From Burkholderiales bacterium UBA4657 (GTDB taxonomy: Bacteria > Pseudomonadota > Gammaproteobacteria > Burkholderiales > Burkholderiaceae_E): a stretch of 64,000 nt of DNA. The position numbers were made by a program, and so were the translations under genes. Below, in pieces: positions 11,009 to 20,967 of this stretch. The stretch lies in the NCBI GenBank assembly GCA_002405475.1, contig DHLX01000039.1, positions 1 through 64,000 of the forward strand. The letters run 5' to 3'. Numbering within the stretch: the first letter of the stretch is position 1; the number at the start of each line of letters is the position of its first letter. Below the pieces are notes generated by a model. It was not told the origin of the DNA and ran no database searches. It saw only the letters and a program-made list of their open reading frames with translations.

Positions 11009-11769
11009 GAATCTAACCTGACGGGGATACCTTCGGCCGCCATAAAGCGTTTGGCCTGGCCTACGGTATGTTGTCCAAAATGAAAAATGCTCGCTGCCAG
11101 CACGGCGTCGGCACGCCCCTGGGTAATGCCATCGGCCAAATGCTGCAAACTGCCGACGCCGCCCGATGCAATCACCGGAATACCTACCGCATCGCTAATG
11201 GCACGGGTCAGTTCCAGATCGAAGCCGCTTTGAGTGCCATCGCGGTCCATGCTGGTGAGTAAAATTTCACCAGCGCCCAGTAGTTCAACCCGCTGCGCCC
11301 AGGCAATGGCATCTAGACCAGTATTATTGCGCCCGCCGTGGGTAAAGACCTGCCAATGACCTGGGCCGGTTTGTTTGGCGTCAATCGCAACGACAATGCA
11401 CTGCGCCCCGTAACGAGCCGAAGCGTCGGCCACCAGTTGCGGGTTCGTGACCGCGCTGGTGTTCATCGAGACCTTGTCGGCTCCGGCATTGAGTAAACGT
11501 CTTACATCGTGCACTTCACGCACGCCGCCGCCAACGGTGAGCGGTATAAATACTTGTGAAGCCACCGCCTCTATCACGTGCAGAATAATGTCGCGCTGGT
11601 CGCTGGACGCGGTAATGTCGAGGAAGGTGAGTTCATCCGCCCCCTGCTCGTTATAGCGTGCGGCAATTTCTACCGGGTCGCCAGCATCGCGTAACTCAAC
11701 AAAGTTGACGCCCTTGACGACACGACCAGCGGTGACATCAAGGCAGGGAATAATGCGTTTGGCCAGCAT
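11005..11769 (-). CDS. hisF: Imidazole glycerol phosphate synthase cyclase subunit HisF
   Basis: TIM-barrel subunit that uses ammonia from HisH to make imidazole glycerol phosphate and AICAR. It is 254 residues long. It starts [21 protein letters not shown], with the catalytic Asp of CLDV, and has the second Asp in [15 protein letters not shown]. The phosphate-binding loops (VGGGVR, ASGGVGS) are present. Its start shares one base with the hisA stop. Confidence 0.97.
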   Translation of the reverse strand: MLAKRIIPCLDVTAGRVVKGVNFVELRDAGDPVEIAARYNEQGADELTFLDITASSDQRDIILHVIEAVASQVFIPLTVGGGVREVHDVRRLLNAGADKVSMNTSAVTNPQLVADASARYGAQCIVVAIDAKQTGPGHWQVFTHGGRNNTGLDAIAWAQRVELLGAGEILLTSMDRDGTQSGFDLELTRAISDAVGIPVIASGGVGSLQHLADGITQGRADAVLAASIFHFGQHTVGQAKRFMAAEGIPVRLDS

Positions 11770-12509
11770 CAGGCGCTCAGCTCATCAGCGCGTTGCTGTG
11801 CGCTTTTCAGGTCGAGCGCACCGGTATAAATCGAGCGTCCGCAAATGACGGCTTCTATGCCTTCGTCCTGTACCGCGCACAAGGCTTCAATGTCGGCGAC
11901 ATTGCTGACCCCGCCTGAAGCAATGACCGGCACTTTCAGGGCTTGTGCCAGTTTGACGGTGGCTTCGATATTGACACCGCTCAACATGCCATCGCGGCCA
12001 ATATCGGTATAGACCACGCCTTCGACCCCGTAATCTTCAAATTTTTGCGCCAGGTCAATGACTTCATGACCCGTCAGTTTGCTCCAGCCATCGGTGGCTA
12101 CTTTGCCTTCTTTGGCGTCGAGACCGACAATAACGTGGCCGGCAAAAGCGCCGCAGGCATCGTGCAGGAAGCCCGGGTTTTTAACGGCCGCCGTGCCGAT
12201 AATGACGTAATCAATGCCGTCGTCAAGGTAGCGCTCAATGGTGTCCAGGTCACGAATGCCACCACCGATTTGTACCGGAATGCGCCCGTTGACGGCTTTC
12301 AAAATGGCTTTGACCGCACCTTCATTTTTCGGTTTGCCAGCAAAGGCGCCGTTCAAATCGACCAGATGCAGCCGGCGCGCGCCCTGGGCCAGCCAGTGTT
12401 CGGCCATGGCCGCCGGGTCATTGGAAAAGATGGTGGCGGCGTCCATGTCGCCTTGTTTCAGGCGTACACATTGACCGTCTTTGAGGTCGATAGCAGGTAT
12501 GAGCAACAT
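11769..12509 (-). CDS. hisA: ProFAR isomerase HisA
   Basis: TIM-barrel isomerase of the fourth histidine step, 246 residues. It starts [20 protein letters not shown] with the catalytic Asp, shows IGGGIRDL and the second Asp in [12 protein letters not shown], and ends with [11 protein letters not shown]. It lies three bases after hisH and touches hisF, so subunit genes for consecutive steps are coupled. Confidence 0.97.
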   Translation of the reverse strand: MLLIPAIDLKDGQCVRLKQGDMDAATIFSNDPAAMAEHWLAQGARRLHLVDLNGAFAGKPKNEGAVKAILKAVNGRIPVQIGGGIRDLDTIERYLDDGIDYVIIGTAAVKNPGFLHDACGAFAGHVIVGLDAKEGKVATDGWSKLTGHEVIDLAQKFEDYGVEGVVYTDIGRDGMLSGVNIEATVKLAQALKVPVIASGGVSNVADIEALCAVQDEGIEAVICGRSIYTGALDLKSAQQRADELSA

Positions 12510-12512
12510 GAT

Positions 12513-13175
12513 TTAAGGTTGCCAGTTGACGAAATTGCGGTACAGCTGCAAGCCGTGCGTGGCACTTTTCTCTGGATGAAATTGGGTAGCAAAAATATTA
12601 TCGCGTGCAATGGCGCAGGTAAAGGGTAAAGTGCCGGGTTTGCCGTAAGTGGAAACACCTACCGCGTGCGCCGGGTTCCGGGGCGCGACATGGTAGCTGT
12701 GGACGAAATAAAACATGCTCTGGTCTGGAATCTTGTCCCAAAGCGCATGGGGCAGGCGTTGCGCAACATTATTCCAGCCCATGTGCGGGATTTTGAGACG
12801 CGAACCATCGTCGAGCCGCATGTCTTCAGGGCGAAAGCGCAGGCAATGCCCCGGAATCAGCCCCAGGCCGGGGGTGGGGCTGGCACTATGCGACTCGTCC
12901 GAGGCATCACACAACATTTGTTCGCCGACGCAGACACCGAGCAGGGGCTTGCTGGCGGCGGCGTCGAGTACGGCCTGCATCAAGCCCGAATCGCGCAAAA
13001 ACTGCATGCAATCGGGCATGGCGCCCTGGCCGGGCAGGACAACCCGGTCAGCCTGTTTGACCTCGGCGGCGTCACTAATGACGCGAACGTCGGCCTCGGG
13101 CGCGGCATGGCGCAGCGCCTGATAAACACTGCGAATATTGCCCATGCCGTAGTCGATAATGACAAGCCTGGTCAT
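12513..13175 (-). CDS. hisH: Imidazole glycerol phosphate synthase glutaminase subunit HisH
   Basis: Class I glutamine amidotransferase partner of HisF, 220 residues. The nucleophile Cys is in [11 protein letters not shown], and the His-Glu pair is in [10 protein letters not shown] near the C-terminus. The N-terminus [17 protein letters not shown] is typical. It lies nine bases after hisB and three before hisA. Confidence 0.96.
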   Translation of the reverse strand: MTRLVIIDYGMGNIRSVYQALRHAAPEADVRVISDAAEVKQADRVVLPGQGAMPDCMQFLRDSGLMQAVLDAAASKPLLGVCVGEQMLCDASDESHSASPTPGLGLIPGHCLRFRPEDMRLDDGSRLKIPHMGWNNVAQRLPHALWDKIPDQSMFYFVHSYHVAPRNPAHAVGVSTYGKPGTLPFTCAIARDNIFATQFHPEKSATHGLQLYRNFVNWQP

Positions 13176-13184
13176 GACGACACC

Positions 13185-13787
13185 TTAGAGCGCCCCTTTG
13201 GTACTGGGAATGACGCCAGCCATGCGCGCATCGGGCTCGATTGCCATGCGTAGCGCGCGCGCGAACGCCTTGAAAATGGTTTCGCACTGGTGATGCGCGT
13301 TATCGCCCTGCAGGTTGTCAATATGTACCGTCACCAAAGCATGATTGACAAAGCCCTGGAAAAATTCATACGCCAGTTGTGTGTCAAAACTGCCGATGCT
13401 GCCCGCTTTGAAGTCAACACGCATATGCAGCCCCGGGCGGCCCGACAAATCGACCACTACACGCGACAGGGCTTCGTCCAGCGGGACATAGGCATGGCCA
13501 TAACGGCGCAAGCCGGCCTTGTCACCGAGCGCCTTGGCCACGGCCTGCCCCAGGGTAATGCCGACATCTTCTACCGTATGGTGACCGTCAATGTGCAAAT
13601 CGCCTTTGGCATCAATCATCAGGTCGATCAAGCCATGACGCGCAATCTGGTCGAGCATGTGGTCGAAAAAGCCAATGCCGGTCGAGAGTTGCGCCTGCCC
13701 GCTGCCGTCCAGATTGAGCTGGACACGAATTTGGGTTTCTTTGGTATTGCGCACGACTTCTGCCGTGCGCGCGATACTTGCTGTCAT
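13185..13787 (-). CDS. hisB: Imidazoleglycerol-phosphate dehydratase HisB
   Basis: Manganese-dependent dehydratase of 200 residues. It is monofunctional: the N-terminal phosphatase domain seen in enterobacterial HisB is absent. The metal-binding repeats are [15 protein letters not shown] and, later, HVTIHIDN-type and [14 protein letters not shown] segments, with [14 protein letters not shown] in the first half. The start overlaps the hisC stop by four bases. Confidence 0.96.
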   Translation of the reverse strand: MTASIARTAEVVRNTKETQIRVQLNLDGSGQAQLSTGIGFFDHMLDQIARHGLIDLMIDAKGDLHIDGHHTVEDVGITLGQAVAKALGDKAGLRRYGHAYVPLDEALSRVVVDLSGRPGLHMRVDFKAGSIGSFDTQLAYEFFQGFVNHALVTVHIDNLQGDNAHHQCETIFKAFARALRMAIEPDARMAGVIPSTKGAL

Positions 13788-14869
13788 GGTGCGGCTTTCA
13801 GCGCTGCGTTCAGCGCGTTAACAAATAAGGCGTTTTCCTCCGGGCTCGAGACCGTGACGCGTAAACAATCATGCATCAGCGGGTTGGCGCCCAGGTACTT
13901 GACCAGTATTTTGCCTGTTTTTAGTTGTTCAAACACTTGCCGGGCATGCGGTACGCGAAATAATAAAAAATTGCCCGCTGACGGCCAGACCGTCACCCCC
14001 GGTAGCAAGGACAGACTGTCGAGCAAACGGCGTCGTTCCTGACGTATGACGGCGGCCTGTGCCTCCAGCACTTCGGCGTGCTCAAGCGCGAACAGGGCAT
14101 ATTCCTGGGTCAGTACATTGACGTTATAGGGTGGGCGTACCTTGTCGAACTGCTCTATCCACGCCGGATGCCCCGCCATATAACCCAGGCGCAGACCGGC
14201 GAGCCCGGATTTGCTGACGGTACGCATGACGATCATGTTCGGAAATTCCGCCAGGCGCGGCATGAAACTGTGTTGCGCGAAGGCGTAATAGGCCTCGTCC
14301 AGCACCACCAGGCCCGGCGCTGCTTGCAACAGGGCTTCGATGTCGGCCACCGGGTAAAGCGAGCCGGTAGGGTTATTCGGGTACGAGATATAGATAATAG
14401 CCGGCTGATGTTGTTCGATGGCGGCCAGGGTGGCTGCCAGGTTGAGGGTGTAGTCGTTGTTGAGGTTGACCGGGATGAAATTCAACTGCGCCAACTGCGC
14501 GCTCATGGCATACATGACAAACGAAGGTGCCAAAGATAGCAGGCTGGCGCCCGGTTTGGCACACGCGGTGGCAATGATGCTGATCAATTCATCACTGCCA
14601 TTACCCAGCATGATTTCCGCTGGCGCTGGTATGGCATAGACTTCACGCAACTTTTCCAGCAAGGCCCTGGCGCGTGGTGCCGGGTAACGGTTGACCGTCA
14701 CTTGCGCCAGTCGCTGCCCCAGGGCGAGGCGTAAATCCTGCGGTAGCTGGTACGGGTTTTCCATGGCGTCGAGCTTGACCATACCGCTGGAGTCAGGTAC
14801 CTGATAGGCCGCCAAAGCGCGAATATCGTCACGCACGGCGTAGCGCAGGGCAGTTTGAGCGTCGCTCAT
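13784..14869 (-). CDS. hisC: Histidinol-phosphate aminotransferase HisC
   Basis: PLP enzyme of fold type I, 361 residues, converting imidazole acetol phosphate to histidinol phosphate. Motifs include [19 protein letters not shown], the [10 protein letters not shown] block, and [18 protein letters not shown], which contains the PLP-binding lysine. It overlaps hisD and hisB by four bases each, in keeping with the coupled operon. Confidence 0.96.
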   Translation of the reverse strand: MSDAQTALRYAVRDDIRALAAYQVPDSSGMVKLDAMENPYQLPQDLRLALGQRLAQVTVNRYPAPRARALLEKLREVYAIPAPAEIMLGNGSDELISIIATACAKPGASLLSLAPSFVMYAMSAQLAQLNFIPVNLNNDYTLNLAATLAAIEQHQPAIIYISYPNNPTGSLYPVADIEALLQAAPGLVVLDEAYYAFAQHSFMPRLAEFPNMIVMRTVSKSGLAGLRLGYMAGHPAWIEQFDKVRPPYNVNVLTQEYALFALEHAEVLEAQAAVIRQERRRLLDSLSLLPGVTVWPSAGNFLLFRVPHARQVFEQLKTGKILVKYLGANPLMHDCLRVTVSSPEENALFVNALNAALKAAP

Positions 14870-16173
14870 GAGGGTTTCAGGCGCAGTTCAGCCGCACGGG
14901 CATGGGCTTGCAGTCCTTCGCCATGCGCCAGTGTGCTGGCAATATGACCCAGGGTATGCGCACCCGTGGCGCTGACTTCAATCAGGCTACTGCGTTTCAT
15001 AAAGTCATAGACACCCAGCGGCGAAGAAAAACGTGCGGTACCCGACGTCGGCAAGACATGATTCGGCCCGGCGCAATAATCGCCCAGGCTTTCGCTGGTA
15101 TAGCGCCCAAGAAAAATGGCACCGGCATGTGTCAGTTTGGGGAGCAGTGCCTGGGCATCGGACACCGAGACTTCGAGGTGTTCCGGGGCAATACGATTGC
15201 TCAACTCGCAGGCCTCGTCCAGGTCTTGTACCTGTATCAGGGCACCACGGTTTTTCAGGCTGGTGGTAATGATTTCCTGACGCGGCAGCGTTGGCAGTAG
15301 GCGCGCTATGCTGGCCTGTACTTGCGCAATAAACCGGGCGTCCGGGCAGAGCAAAATGGCCTGTGCCAGTTCGTCATGCTCGGCCTGGGAAAACAGATCG
15401 ACCGCGATCCAGTCCGGGTCAGTCAGGCCGTCGCAAATAATCAGAATTTCACTCGGGCCGGCAATCATGTCGATACCGACAGTGCCAAACACACGGCGCT
15501 TGGCCGCTGCCACATAGGCATTGCCGGGGCCGACGATTTTATCGACCGCTGGAATCAGCTCGGTGCCATAGGCCAGTGCGCCCACGGCTTGCGCACCACC
15601 AATGGTAAAAACTCGATCAACACCCGCAATGGCAGCCGCGGCCAGTACCAGATCGTTTTTAACGCCATCGGGCGTGGGCACTACCATGATGAGTTCTTGC
15701 ACCCCGGCGACCTTGGCCGGAATGGCGTTCATCAAAACGCTGGACGGATACGCCGCCTTGCCCCCGGGGACATATAAGCCGACACGATCGAGCGCCGTGA
15801 CGCGCTGACCCAGCAAGGTGCCGTCGGCTTCACGGTAATGAAATTCGCGGCAGGTCTGTTCTTTCTGAATGACATGATAATGCCGTACCCGTTGCGCTGC
15901 TGCTTCGAGGGCGCTGCGCTGGGCTTGAGGAATACGCGCCAGTGCGGCTTGTAATTCACTGGTGGACAGTTCCAGTTGCGCTATCGAGGCGGCACTGACA
16001 CGGTCAAAACGCGCGGTATAGTCGAGCACGGCGCTGTCGCCGCGCGCTTTGACGTCGGCTAGAATGCTGGCGACGCTGCGGTCTATGCTTTCATCGGTGC
16101 TGGTGTCCAGCGTCAGCAAGGCATTGAGCTGGGCTTCAAAATCGGGTTGGTGTGTATTGAGTACCCGAATCAT
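14866..16173 (-). CDS. hisD: Histidinol dehydrogenase HisD
   Basis: Final enzyme of the pathway, oxidising histidinol twice to histidine with NAD and zinc; 435 residues. Conserved blocks include [39 protein letters not shown], and [12 protein letters not shown] with metal and catalytic His residues. The C-terminal [21 protein letters not shown] segment is also present. It overlaps hisG and hisC by four bases each. Confidence 0.97.
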   Translation of the reverse strand: MIRVLNTHQPDFEAQLNALLTLDTSTDESIDRSVASILADVKARGDSAVLDYTARFDRVSAASIAQLELSTSELQAALARIPQAQRSALEAAAQRVRHYHVIQKEQTCREFHYREADGTLLGQRVTALDRVGLYVPGGKAAYPSSVLMNAIPAKVAGVQELIMVVPTPDGVKNDLVLAAAAIAGVDRVFTIGGAQAVGALAYGTELIPAVDKIVGPGNAYVAAAKRRVFGTVGIDMIAGPSEILIICDGLTDPDWIAVDLFSQAEHDELAQAILLCPDARFIAQVQASIARLLPTLPRQEIITTSLKNRGALIQVQDLDEACELSNRIAPEHLEVSVSDAQALLPKLTHAGAIFLGRYTSESLGDYCAGPNHVLPTSGTARFSSPLGVYDFMKRSSLIEVSATGAHTLGHIASTLAHGEGLQAHARAAELRLKPS

Positions 16174-16811
16174 GATGTCGTACTCGCTTGTTCAAACGCC
16201 GCCAGCAAGGGCGCCAGACGTTGCAGCTTGAGTTTCAAGGCGGCCTGATTCACGATAAGACGCGCACTGATGGACATGATGGTTTCGACTTCGACCAGAT
16301 CATTGGCGCGCAAGGTACCGCCACTCGAGACCAGATCGACAATGGCGTCGGCCAGCCCGACCAGCGGTGCCAGTTCCATGGAACCGTACAGCTTGACAAT
16401 ATCGACGTGCACACCCTTGGCGGCAAAATGTTCGCGCGCCGTCGTGACATATTTGCTGGCAACGCGAATGCGCGCCCCCTGGCGCACCGCCTGTGCATAA
16501 TCGAAGTCTTTGCGTGTCGCTACACTCATGCGGCAGCGGGCAATGCCCAGGTCAATTGGCTGATACAAGCCGTCGCCGCCGTGTTCCAGCAAGACATCCT
16601 GACCGGCAATGCCCAGATCGGCACCGCCATATTGCACATAAGTCGGTACATCCGAGGCACGCACAATTACAATCCGGGTATCGGCATCTGTGGTGGGCAA
16701 TATCAATTTACGTGAGGTTTCCGGATTTTCAGTGACATGAATTCCCGCTGCTTGCAGCAGCGGTAGCGTTTCATCAAAAATTCGGCCTTTGGACAGGGCA
16801 ATGGTAAGCAT
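16170..16811 (-). CDS. hisG: ATP phosphoribosyltransferase HisG, short form
   Basis: First and regulated step of histidine synthesis, joining PRPP to ATP. At 213 residues it is the short form lacking the C-terminal histidine-sensing domain. The N-terminus [17 protein letters not shown] and the PRPP-binding stretch [16 protein letters not shown] are clear. Short HisG is active only with the regulatory subunit HisZ, which is not in this window; in related bacteria hisZ lies elsewhere. It is five bases from murA. Confidence 0.96.
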   Translation of the reverse strand: MLTIALSKGRIFDETLPLLQAAGIHVTENPETSRKLILPTTDADTRIVIVRASDVPTYVQYGGADLGIAGQDVLLEHGGDGLYQPIDLGIARCRMSVATRKDFDYAQAVRQGARIRVASKYVTTAREHFAAKGVHVDIVKLYGSMELAPLVGLADAIVDLVSSGGTLRANDLVEVETIMSISARLIVNQAALKLKLQRLAPLLAAFEQASTTS

Positions 16812-16816
16812 GGGGC

Positions 16817-18082
16817 TTATTTGACTCGTTCAATGTCGGCACCAACCGCCAACAATTTCTTTTCCATGTGATCATACCCCCGATCGAGGTGATAGATACG
16901 ATTCACCGTGGTTTCACCTTCAGCCATCAGTCCGGCAATAACCAGCGAGGCCGAGGCGCGCAGGTCGGTCGCCATGACGCTGGCACCCGATAATTTCGTC
17001 ACGCCACGCACGATGGCGGTGTCATGTTCAATGGCAATATCCGCACCCAGGCGGCTAAGTTCCGGTACGTGCATGAAACGGTTTTCAAAAATGGTTTCGC
17101 TAATAATGCCCGAGCCTTCGGCCAGGCAATTCAGCGTCATGAATTGCGCCTGCATATCGGTCGGAAAAGCCGGGTAGGGCGCAGTGCGCAAACTCACCGA
17201 CTTGAGGCGGGCATGGCTGCGAACCCGTATCCAGCAACCATTGTTTTCAACTTCGGCACCGGTTTCACGCAGTTTGTCGATCACGGCGTCGAGCGTGCCG
17301 GGGGCGGCCTGCTGCAACAATACATCGCTGCCGCCGAACAGACCGGTAGCGGCCGCAGCACACAAAAAGGTGCCGGTTTCAATCCGGTCGGCCACGATGC
17401 TGTGCTCGGCACCGTGCAATTTTTCTACGCCCTGAATAACAATGCGGTCGGTGCCGGCGCCCTGAATTTTCGCCCCCATGGCGATCAGGCAATGCGCCAG
17501 ATCGACCACTTCCGGTTCACGTGCGGCGTTCTCGATAACGGTTTCGCCCTCGGCCAGAACGGCCGCCATCATCAGGTTTTCTGTACCCGTCACTGTCACC
17601 ATATCCGTGACAATACGGGTACCTTTCAGGCGCAAGGCCTGGGCATGGACATAGCCGTGCTCAATTTGAATTTCGGCTCCGAGTTTTTGCAGGCCCTTAA
17701 TATGCTGATCGACCGGGCGTGCACCAATGGCGCAACCACCGGGCAGCGACACGCGGGCGCTGCCAAAGCGCGCCAGCAGTGGCCCCAGTACCAGAATCGA
17801 GGCGCGCATTTTGCGCACAATGTCATACGGCGCTTCGTTACTTAATAACTCGGGCGTGCTCAGGCTGACGCTGCTGTCACTGTTCCAGTGTGCCTGTACG
17901 CCATGCTGTTGCAGCAGTTCAAGCATGGAAGCTACATCGTGCAGCTTCGGCACGTTATGCAGGGTCAGGGTGTCATCGGTCAACAGCGCTGCACATAAAA
18001 TGGGCAGGGCGGCATTTTTAGCGCCGGAAATTGAAATTTCACCACGCAAAGGCTTCTCGCCGCGAATCAGTAATTTATCCAT
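16817..18082 (-). CDS. murA: UDP-N-acetylglucosamine 1-carboxyvinyltransferase MurA
   Basis: Cytoplasmic enzyme that adds enolpyruvate to UDP-GlcNAc, the first committed step of peptidoglycan synthesis and the target of fosfomycin. Length 421 residues. It starts [27 protein letters not shown]. The catalytic Cys is Cys117 in [13 protein letters not shown], so it should be the fosfomycin-sensitive type. ATG 18082 overlaps the bolA-type gene by eight bases; a frame reaching 18259 is non-conserved and rejected. Confidence 0.97.
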   Translation of the reverse strand: MDKLLIRGEKPLRGEISISGAKNAALPILCAALLTDDTLTLHNVPKLHDVASMLELLQQHGVQAHWNSDSSVSLSTPELLSNEAPYDIVRKMRASILVLGPLLARFGSARVSLPGGCAIGARPVDQHIKGLQKLGAEIQIEHGYVHAQALRLKGTRIVTDMVTVTGTENLMMAAVLAEGETVIENAAREPEVVDLAHCLIAMGAKIQGAGTDRIVIQGVEKLHGAEHSIVADRIETGTFLCAAAATGLFGGSDVLLQQAAPGTLDAVIDKLRETGAEVENNGCWIRVRSHARLKSVSLRTAPYPAFPTDMQAQFMTLNCLAEGSGIISETIFENRFMHVPELSRLGADIAIEHDTAIVRGVTKLSGASVMATDLRASASLVIAGLMAEGETTVNRIYHLDRGYDHMEKKLLAVGADIERVK

Positions 18083-18329
18083 GCTGGGTGTCAGTACCTT
18101 GAGTTTCTGAGGGTGCCAGTGTCTTGATGGACAAAGCGTGTATGGCTTCACGCATATGCTCCCCCAACGCGGCATACACCAGTTGGTGCCGTTGTATTCG
18201 CGATTTACCCTCGAATGCCGCTGCCACAATCGTTGCTTCAAAGTGAGCGCCATCATCACCGCGCACTTCTAGCCGGGCACATTCGAGTTGCCGCGCAATC
18301 AGATCACGGATGAATTCCTTGGTCATCAT
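18075..18329 (-). CDS. BolA/IbaG-family protein
   Basis: Small BolA-fold protein of 84 residues: [27 protein letters not shown], then the helix-turn segment [31 protein letters not shown]. The position directly before murA matches ibaG (yrbA) of other proteobacteria. Family members act with monothiol glutaredoxins in iron-sulphur or acid-stress handling. The usual Cys ligand site is not obvious. The last twelve residues ([12 protein letters not shown]) are a polar tail. The start MM or M is ambiguous by one codon. Confidence 0.9.
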   Translation of the reverse strand: MMTKEFIRDLIARQLECARLEVRGDDGAHFEATIVAAAFEGKSRIQRHQLVYAALGEHMREAIHALSIKTLAPSETQGTDTQHG

Positions 18330-19084
18330 GAGCGTAATTTATATCCTGTCGCCAATAAATGAATCGACCAGGCGCCGAGTGCCAGCAAAAAGCTGCTGAC
18401 CAGTGCCAGGCTAAGCCAGGGGCTGACATCGCTTATCCCAAAGAAACCGTAGCGAAAGCCGTCGATCATGTAGAAAAAAGGGTTGAAGTGCGAAATGGTT
18501 TGCCAAACATCGGGGAGCGAATGAATCGAGTAAAACACGCCCGAGAGCATGGTCGCGGGCATGATTAAAAAGTTTTGAAAGCCTGCCAGCTGATCGAATT
18601 TGTCTGCCCAGATGCCAGCGATCAAGCCCAGGGTGCCGAGTATGGCACTGCCGAGCAGAGCGAACAGGGCAATCCACAAAGGATAGCTGAATGATGGCAG
18701 CGCAAACCAGCAGGTGACCAGAAAAACACCGAGCCCGACCACCAGCCCGCGCACCATGGCACCAAGAACATAAGCCAGGAAGAAGGTCAGGTGTGAAAGC
18801 GGCGGCAGTAAAACAAACACGATATTGCCGGTAATCTTTGACTGAATCAGCGACGAGGAAGAATTGGCAAAGGAATTTTGCAAGATACTCATCATGACCA
18901 GTCCGGGAATAAGAAAGGCGGTATAGCTGACCCCCGGATAGGCTTCGACGTGGGCTTCGAGGACATGAGAAAAAATCAGCAGATACAACAAGGCCGTGAG
19001 TACTGGCGCGGCCACGGTCTGAAAACTGACTTTCCAGAACCGCAGCACTTCTTTATAAAACAAGGTCTTGAAACCGCGATTCAT
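18326..19084 (-). CDS. ABC-2 type transporter permease (YadH-like)
   Basis: Membrane subunit of an ABC-2 exporter, 252 residues with six hydrophobic segments. It contains the ABC2_membrane signature region GLIAGIWADKFDQLAGFQNFLIMPATMLSGVFY. It overlaps the ATPase gene upstream and the bolA-type gene downstream by four bases each. Its neighbours (mla, bolA, murA) point to an envelope role. Substrate unknown; E. coli YadGH is the nearest familiar pair. Confidence 0.92.
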   Translation of the reverse strand: MNRGFKTLFYKEVLRFWKVSFQTVAAPVLTALLYLLIFSHVLEAHVEAYPGVSYTAFLIPGLVMMSILQNSFANSSSSLIQSKITGNIVFVLLPPLSHLTFFLAYVLGAMVRGLVVGLGVFLVTCWFALPSFSYPLWIALFALLGSAILGTLGLIAGIWADKFDQLAGFQNFLIMPATMLSGVFYSIHSLPDVWQTISHFNPFFYMIDGFRYGFFGISDVSPWLSLALVSSFLLALGAWSIHLLATGYKLRS

Positions 19085-20025
19085 GATGCCACTCCGCTTA
19101 GACGCGCGGCATCGGCCAACGAAGAAATACGCTGGGTCTCGGTCATGATTTTCATGAAAACGTCTTCCAGATCGGCGCGGCGCACTTCCAGTTCTTCAAT
19201 CTTGATGCCGCGTGCCCGCAAGTCGGCCAGCACCGGCTCAACCTCGTCATAACCCGGCAATTTAATCAGTAAACGACCTTCCGGCAGAGTTTGCGCCCGG
19301 GCAATTTCTGCCCCCGGGGCACGCAAAATCAGTTGTACGCCAGCGATACGGTTCAATAACTGGTGCGTCGGCTCCATGGCCACGATGCGCCCACCTTTGA
19401 GCATGGCAATACGACCACACAACTCTTCGGCTTCTTCCAGATAGTGGGTGGTCAGTACAATGGTATGGCCTTCGCGGTTCAGGCGCGACACAAATTTCCA
19501 CAAGGTTTGACGCAGCTCGACATCGACCCCGGCGGTAGGTTCGTCCAGAATAATGACGGGCGGGCGATGCACCAGCGCTTGCGCCACCAGAACGCGGCGC
19601 TTCATGCCGCCCGACAACTGGCGCATATTGGCGTTGGCCTTGGCGCTTAAATCCAGGTTATCGAGGATTTCATCGATCCAGGCCTCATTATTTTTGACGC
19701 CATAATAGCCACTGGTAATACGCAAACATTCACGTACCGTAAAAAAGGGATCGAACACCAGCTCTTGCGGCACGACGCCCAGACTGCGCCGTGCGGCCTT
19801 GTAGTCCTTGACCACATCATGCCCCATAACCTGCACCGAGCCCGAGGTCGCGCGTGCCAGTCCGGCCAGAATCGAAATCAGTGTCGTCTTGCCAGCGCCA
19901 TTAGGCCCCAGCAGGCCGAAAAATTCGCCAGGCTGTACATCCAGCGACACGCGGTCGAGCGCACGCACATGGGGATAAGATTTAATGACATCGCGCACGG
20001 CGATGGCGGGCAAGGAGCTGGGCAT
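19081..20025 (-). CDS. ABC-2 type transporter ATP-binding protein (YadG-like)
   Basis: A 314-residue ATPase. Walker A GLLGPNGAGKTT lies near residue 37, signature LSGGMKRRV near 140, and Walker B VIILDEPTAGVD just after. A C-terminal extension of about 80 residues follows, as usual in DrrA/CcmA-type exporters. It is the first gene of the long operon running to tatC. In related genomes mlaB normally lies immediately upstream; here an 11-kb block separates them. Confidence 0.93.
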   Translation of the reverse strand: MPSSLPAIAVRDVIKSYPHVRALDRVSLDVQPGEFFGLLGPNGAGKTTLISILAGLARATSGSVQVMGHDVVKDYKAARRSLGVVPQELVFDPFFTVRECLRITSGYYGVKNNEAWIDEILDNLDLSAKANANMRQLSGGMKRRVLVAQALVHRPPVIILDEPTAGVDVELRQTLWKFVSRLNREGHTIVLTTHYLEEAEELCGRIAMLKGGRIVAMEPTHQLLNRIAGVQLILRAPGAEIARAQTLPEGRLLIKLPGYDEVEPVLADLRARGIKIEELEVRRADLEDVFMKIMTETQRISSLADAARLSGVAS

Positions 20026-20061
20026 AAAGATGAGCTAAAAAGCTGATTATACCTAGTGCTT

Positions 20062-20967
20062 TTACGATTCTGGCGGTAAGCTGGCCAAAACCGCTGCAGC
20101 GCGTGTTTCAACGCCGAGTTTTTCAAAAATGTGTTCCAGATGTTTGTTGACGGTACGATGACTGATTCCCAGTATGTCCCCTATATCACGGTTGGTTTTC
20201 CCTTTGGCTAACCAGGACAAGACTTCTGCTTCTCTTGCAGTAAGGTCGGCGTGCTGTACGCGAGTGGTCACGGACATGGCGCGAGGTTCTCGATCAATCA
20301 GCCAGAGACTTTCTCCAAATCCTACAGGGCCGAGTGCGGTAGCACGCAATAACTCAATGCCGCCCCCATCCAGCAGCATGGAGCCTGAAAGGGGTAGTTG
20401 CGCCTTTTGGAGTTGGTGCACCCAGTATTCAATGGGTTGGGATTTGTCTAGTAGATCGTTCATTGCGCGCTGAGCCGCAGGCGAACACCACCCGATACGG
20501 CCCCGTGCATCTAGTAACAGTATTCCCCGTCCGCCCACATCAAGCGCGTCACGCGCCATACGAGAAACCCGGGCGTTACGCACATGCGTATTAAGTCGGG
20601 CCAGTAATTCGGCCTCTTTAACTGGCTTGACAACATAATCAACACCGCCCGCATCGAAACCCTGAAGCACATGTTCGGTGTCTGTCAGACCCGTCATAAA
20701 GATAATGGGGATATGGTGCCATTCTGGCTGCGCCTTGATTTTCGCGCACAAATCAAAACCATTCATGCCGGGCATCATGGCATCAAGCAAAATGGCATCT
20801 GGTGTTACCAGATCCAGTTGACGCAAGGCGGCTGCGCTATCAGTAGACATCAGCAACATATATCCACTGTTGCTCAAGCAGTGGTTAAGCCATTGCAATG
20901 TTTCAGGAGCGTCATCCACGACCAGTACCACATCGTGATTTTTATCAGGAGCCAGAGGGCTATTCAT
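20062..20967 (-). CDS. LuxR-family response regulator paired with the NCS1-kinase
   Basis: Cytoplasmic response regulator of 301 residues. The receiver domain (about 10-130) has the acidic pair Asp18-Asp19, phosphoacceptor Asp62 (ILLDAMMPGMNG) and Lys in VVKPVKEAELL. A PAS-like middle part (about 145-215) follows. The C-terminal LuxR/NarL helix-turn-helix reads LTAREAEVLSWLAKGKTNRDIGDILGISHRTVNKHLEHIFEKLGV in family terms. ATG 20967 overlaps the kinase stop by eight bases, so the two are translationally coupled. The likely target is the divergent amide-uptake operon. Confidence 0.9.
   Translation of the reverse strand: MNSPLAPDKNHDVVLVVDDAPETLQWLNHCLSNSGYMLLMSTDSAAALRQLDLVTPDAILLDAMMPGMNGFDLCAKIKAQPEWHHIPIIFMTGLTDTEHVLQGFDAGGVDYVVKPVKEAELLARLNTHVRNARVSRMARDALDVGGRGILLLDARGRIGWCSPAAQRAMNDLLDKSQPIEYWVHQLQKAQLPLSGSMLLDGGGIELLRATALGPVGFGESLWLIDREPRAMSVTTRVQHADLTAREAEVLSWLAKGKTNRDIGDILGISHRTVNKHLEHIFEKLGVETRAAAVLASLPPES

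Noticed and set aside
16188..17845. Long open frames on the plus strand opposite hisG and murA
   Set aside because: They are shadows of well-conserved minus-strand genes, have no ribosome binding sites and resemble no protein family.
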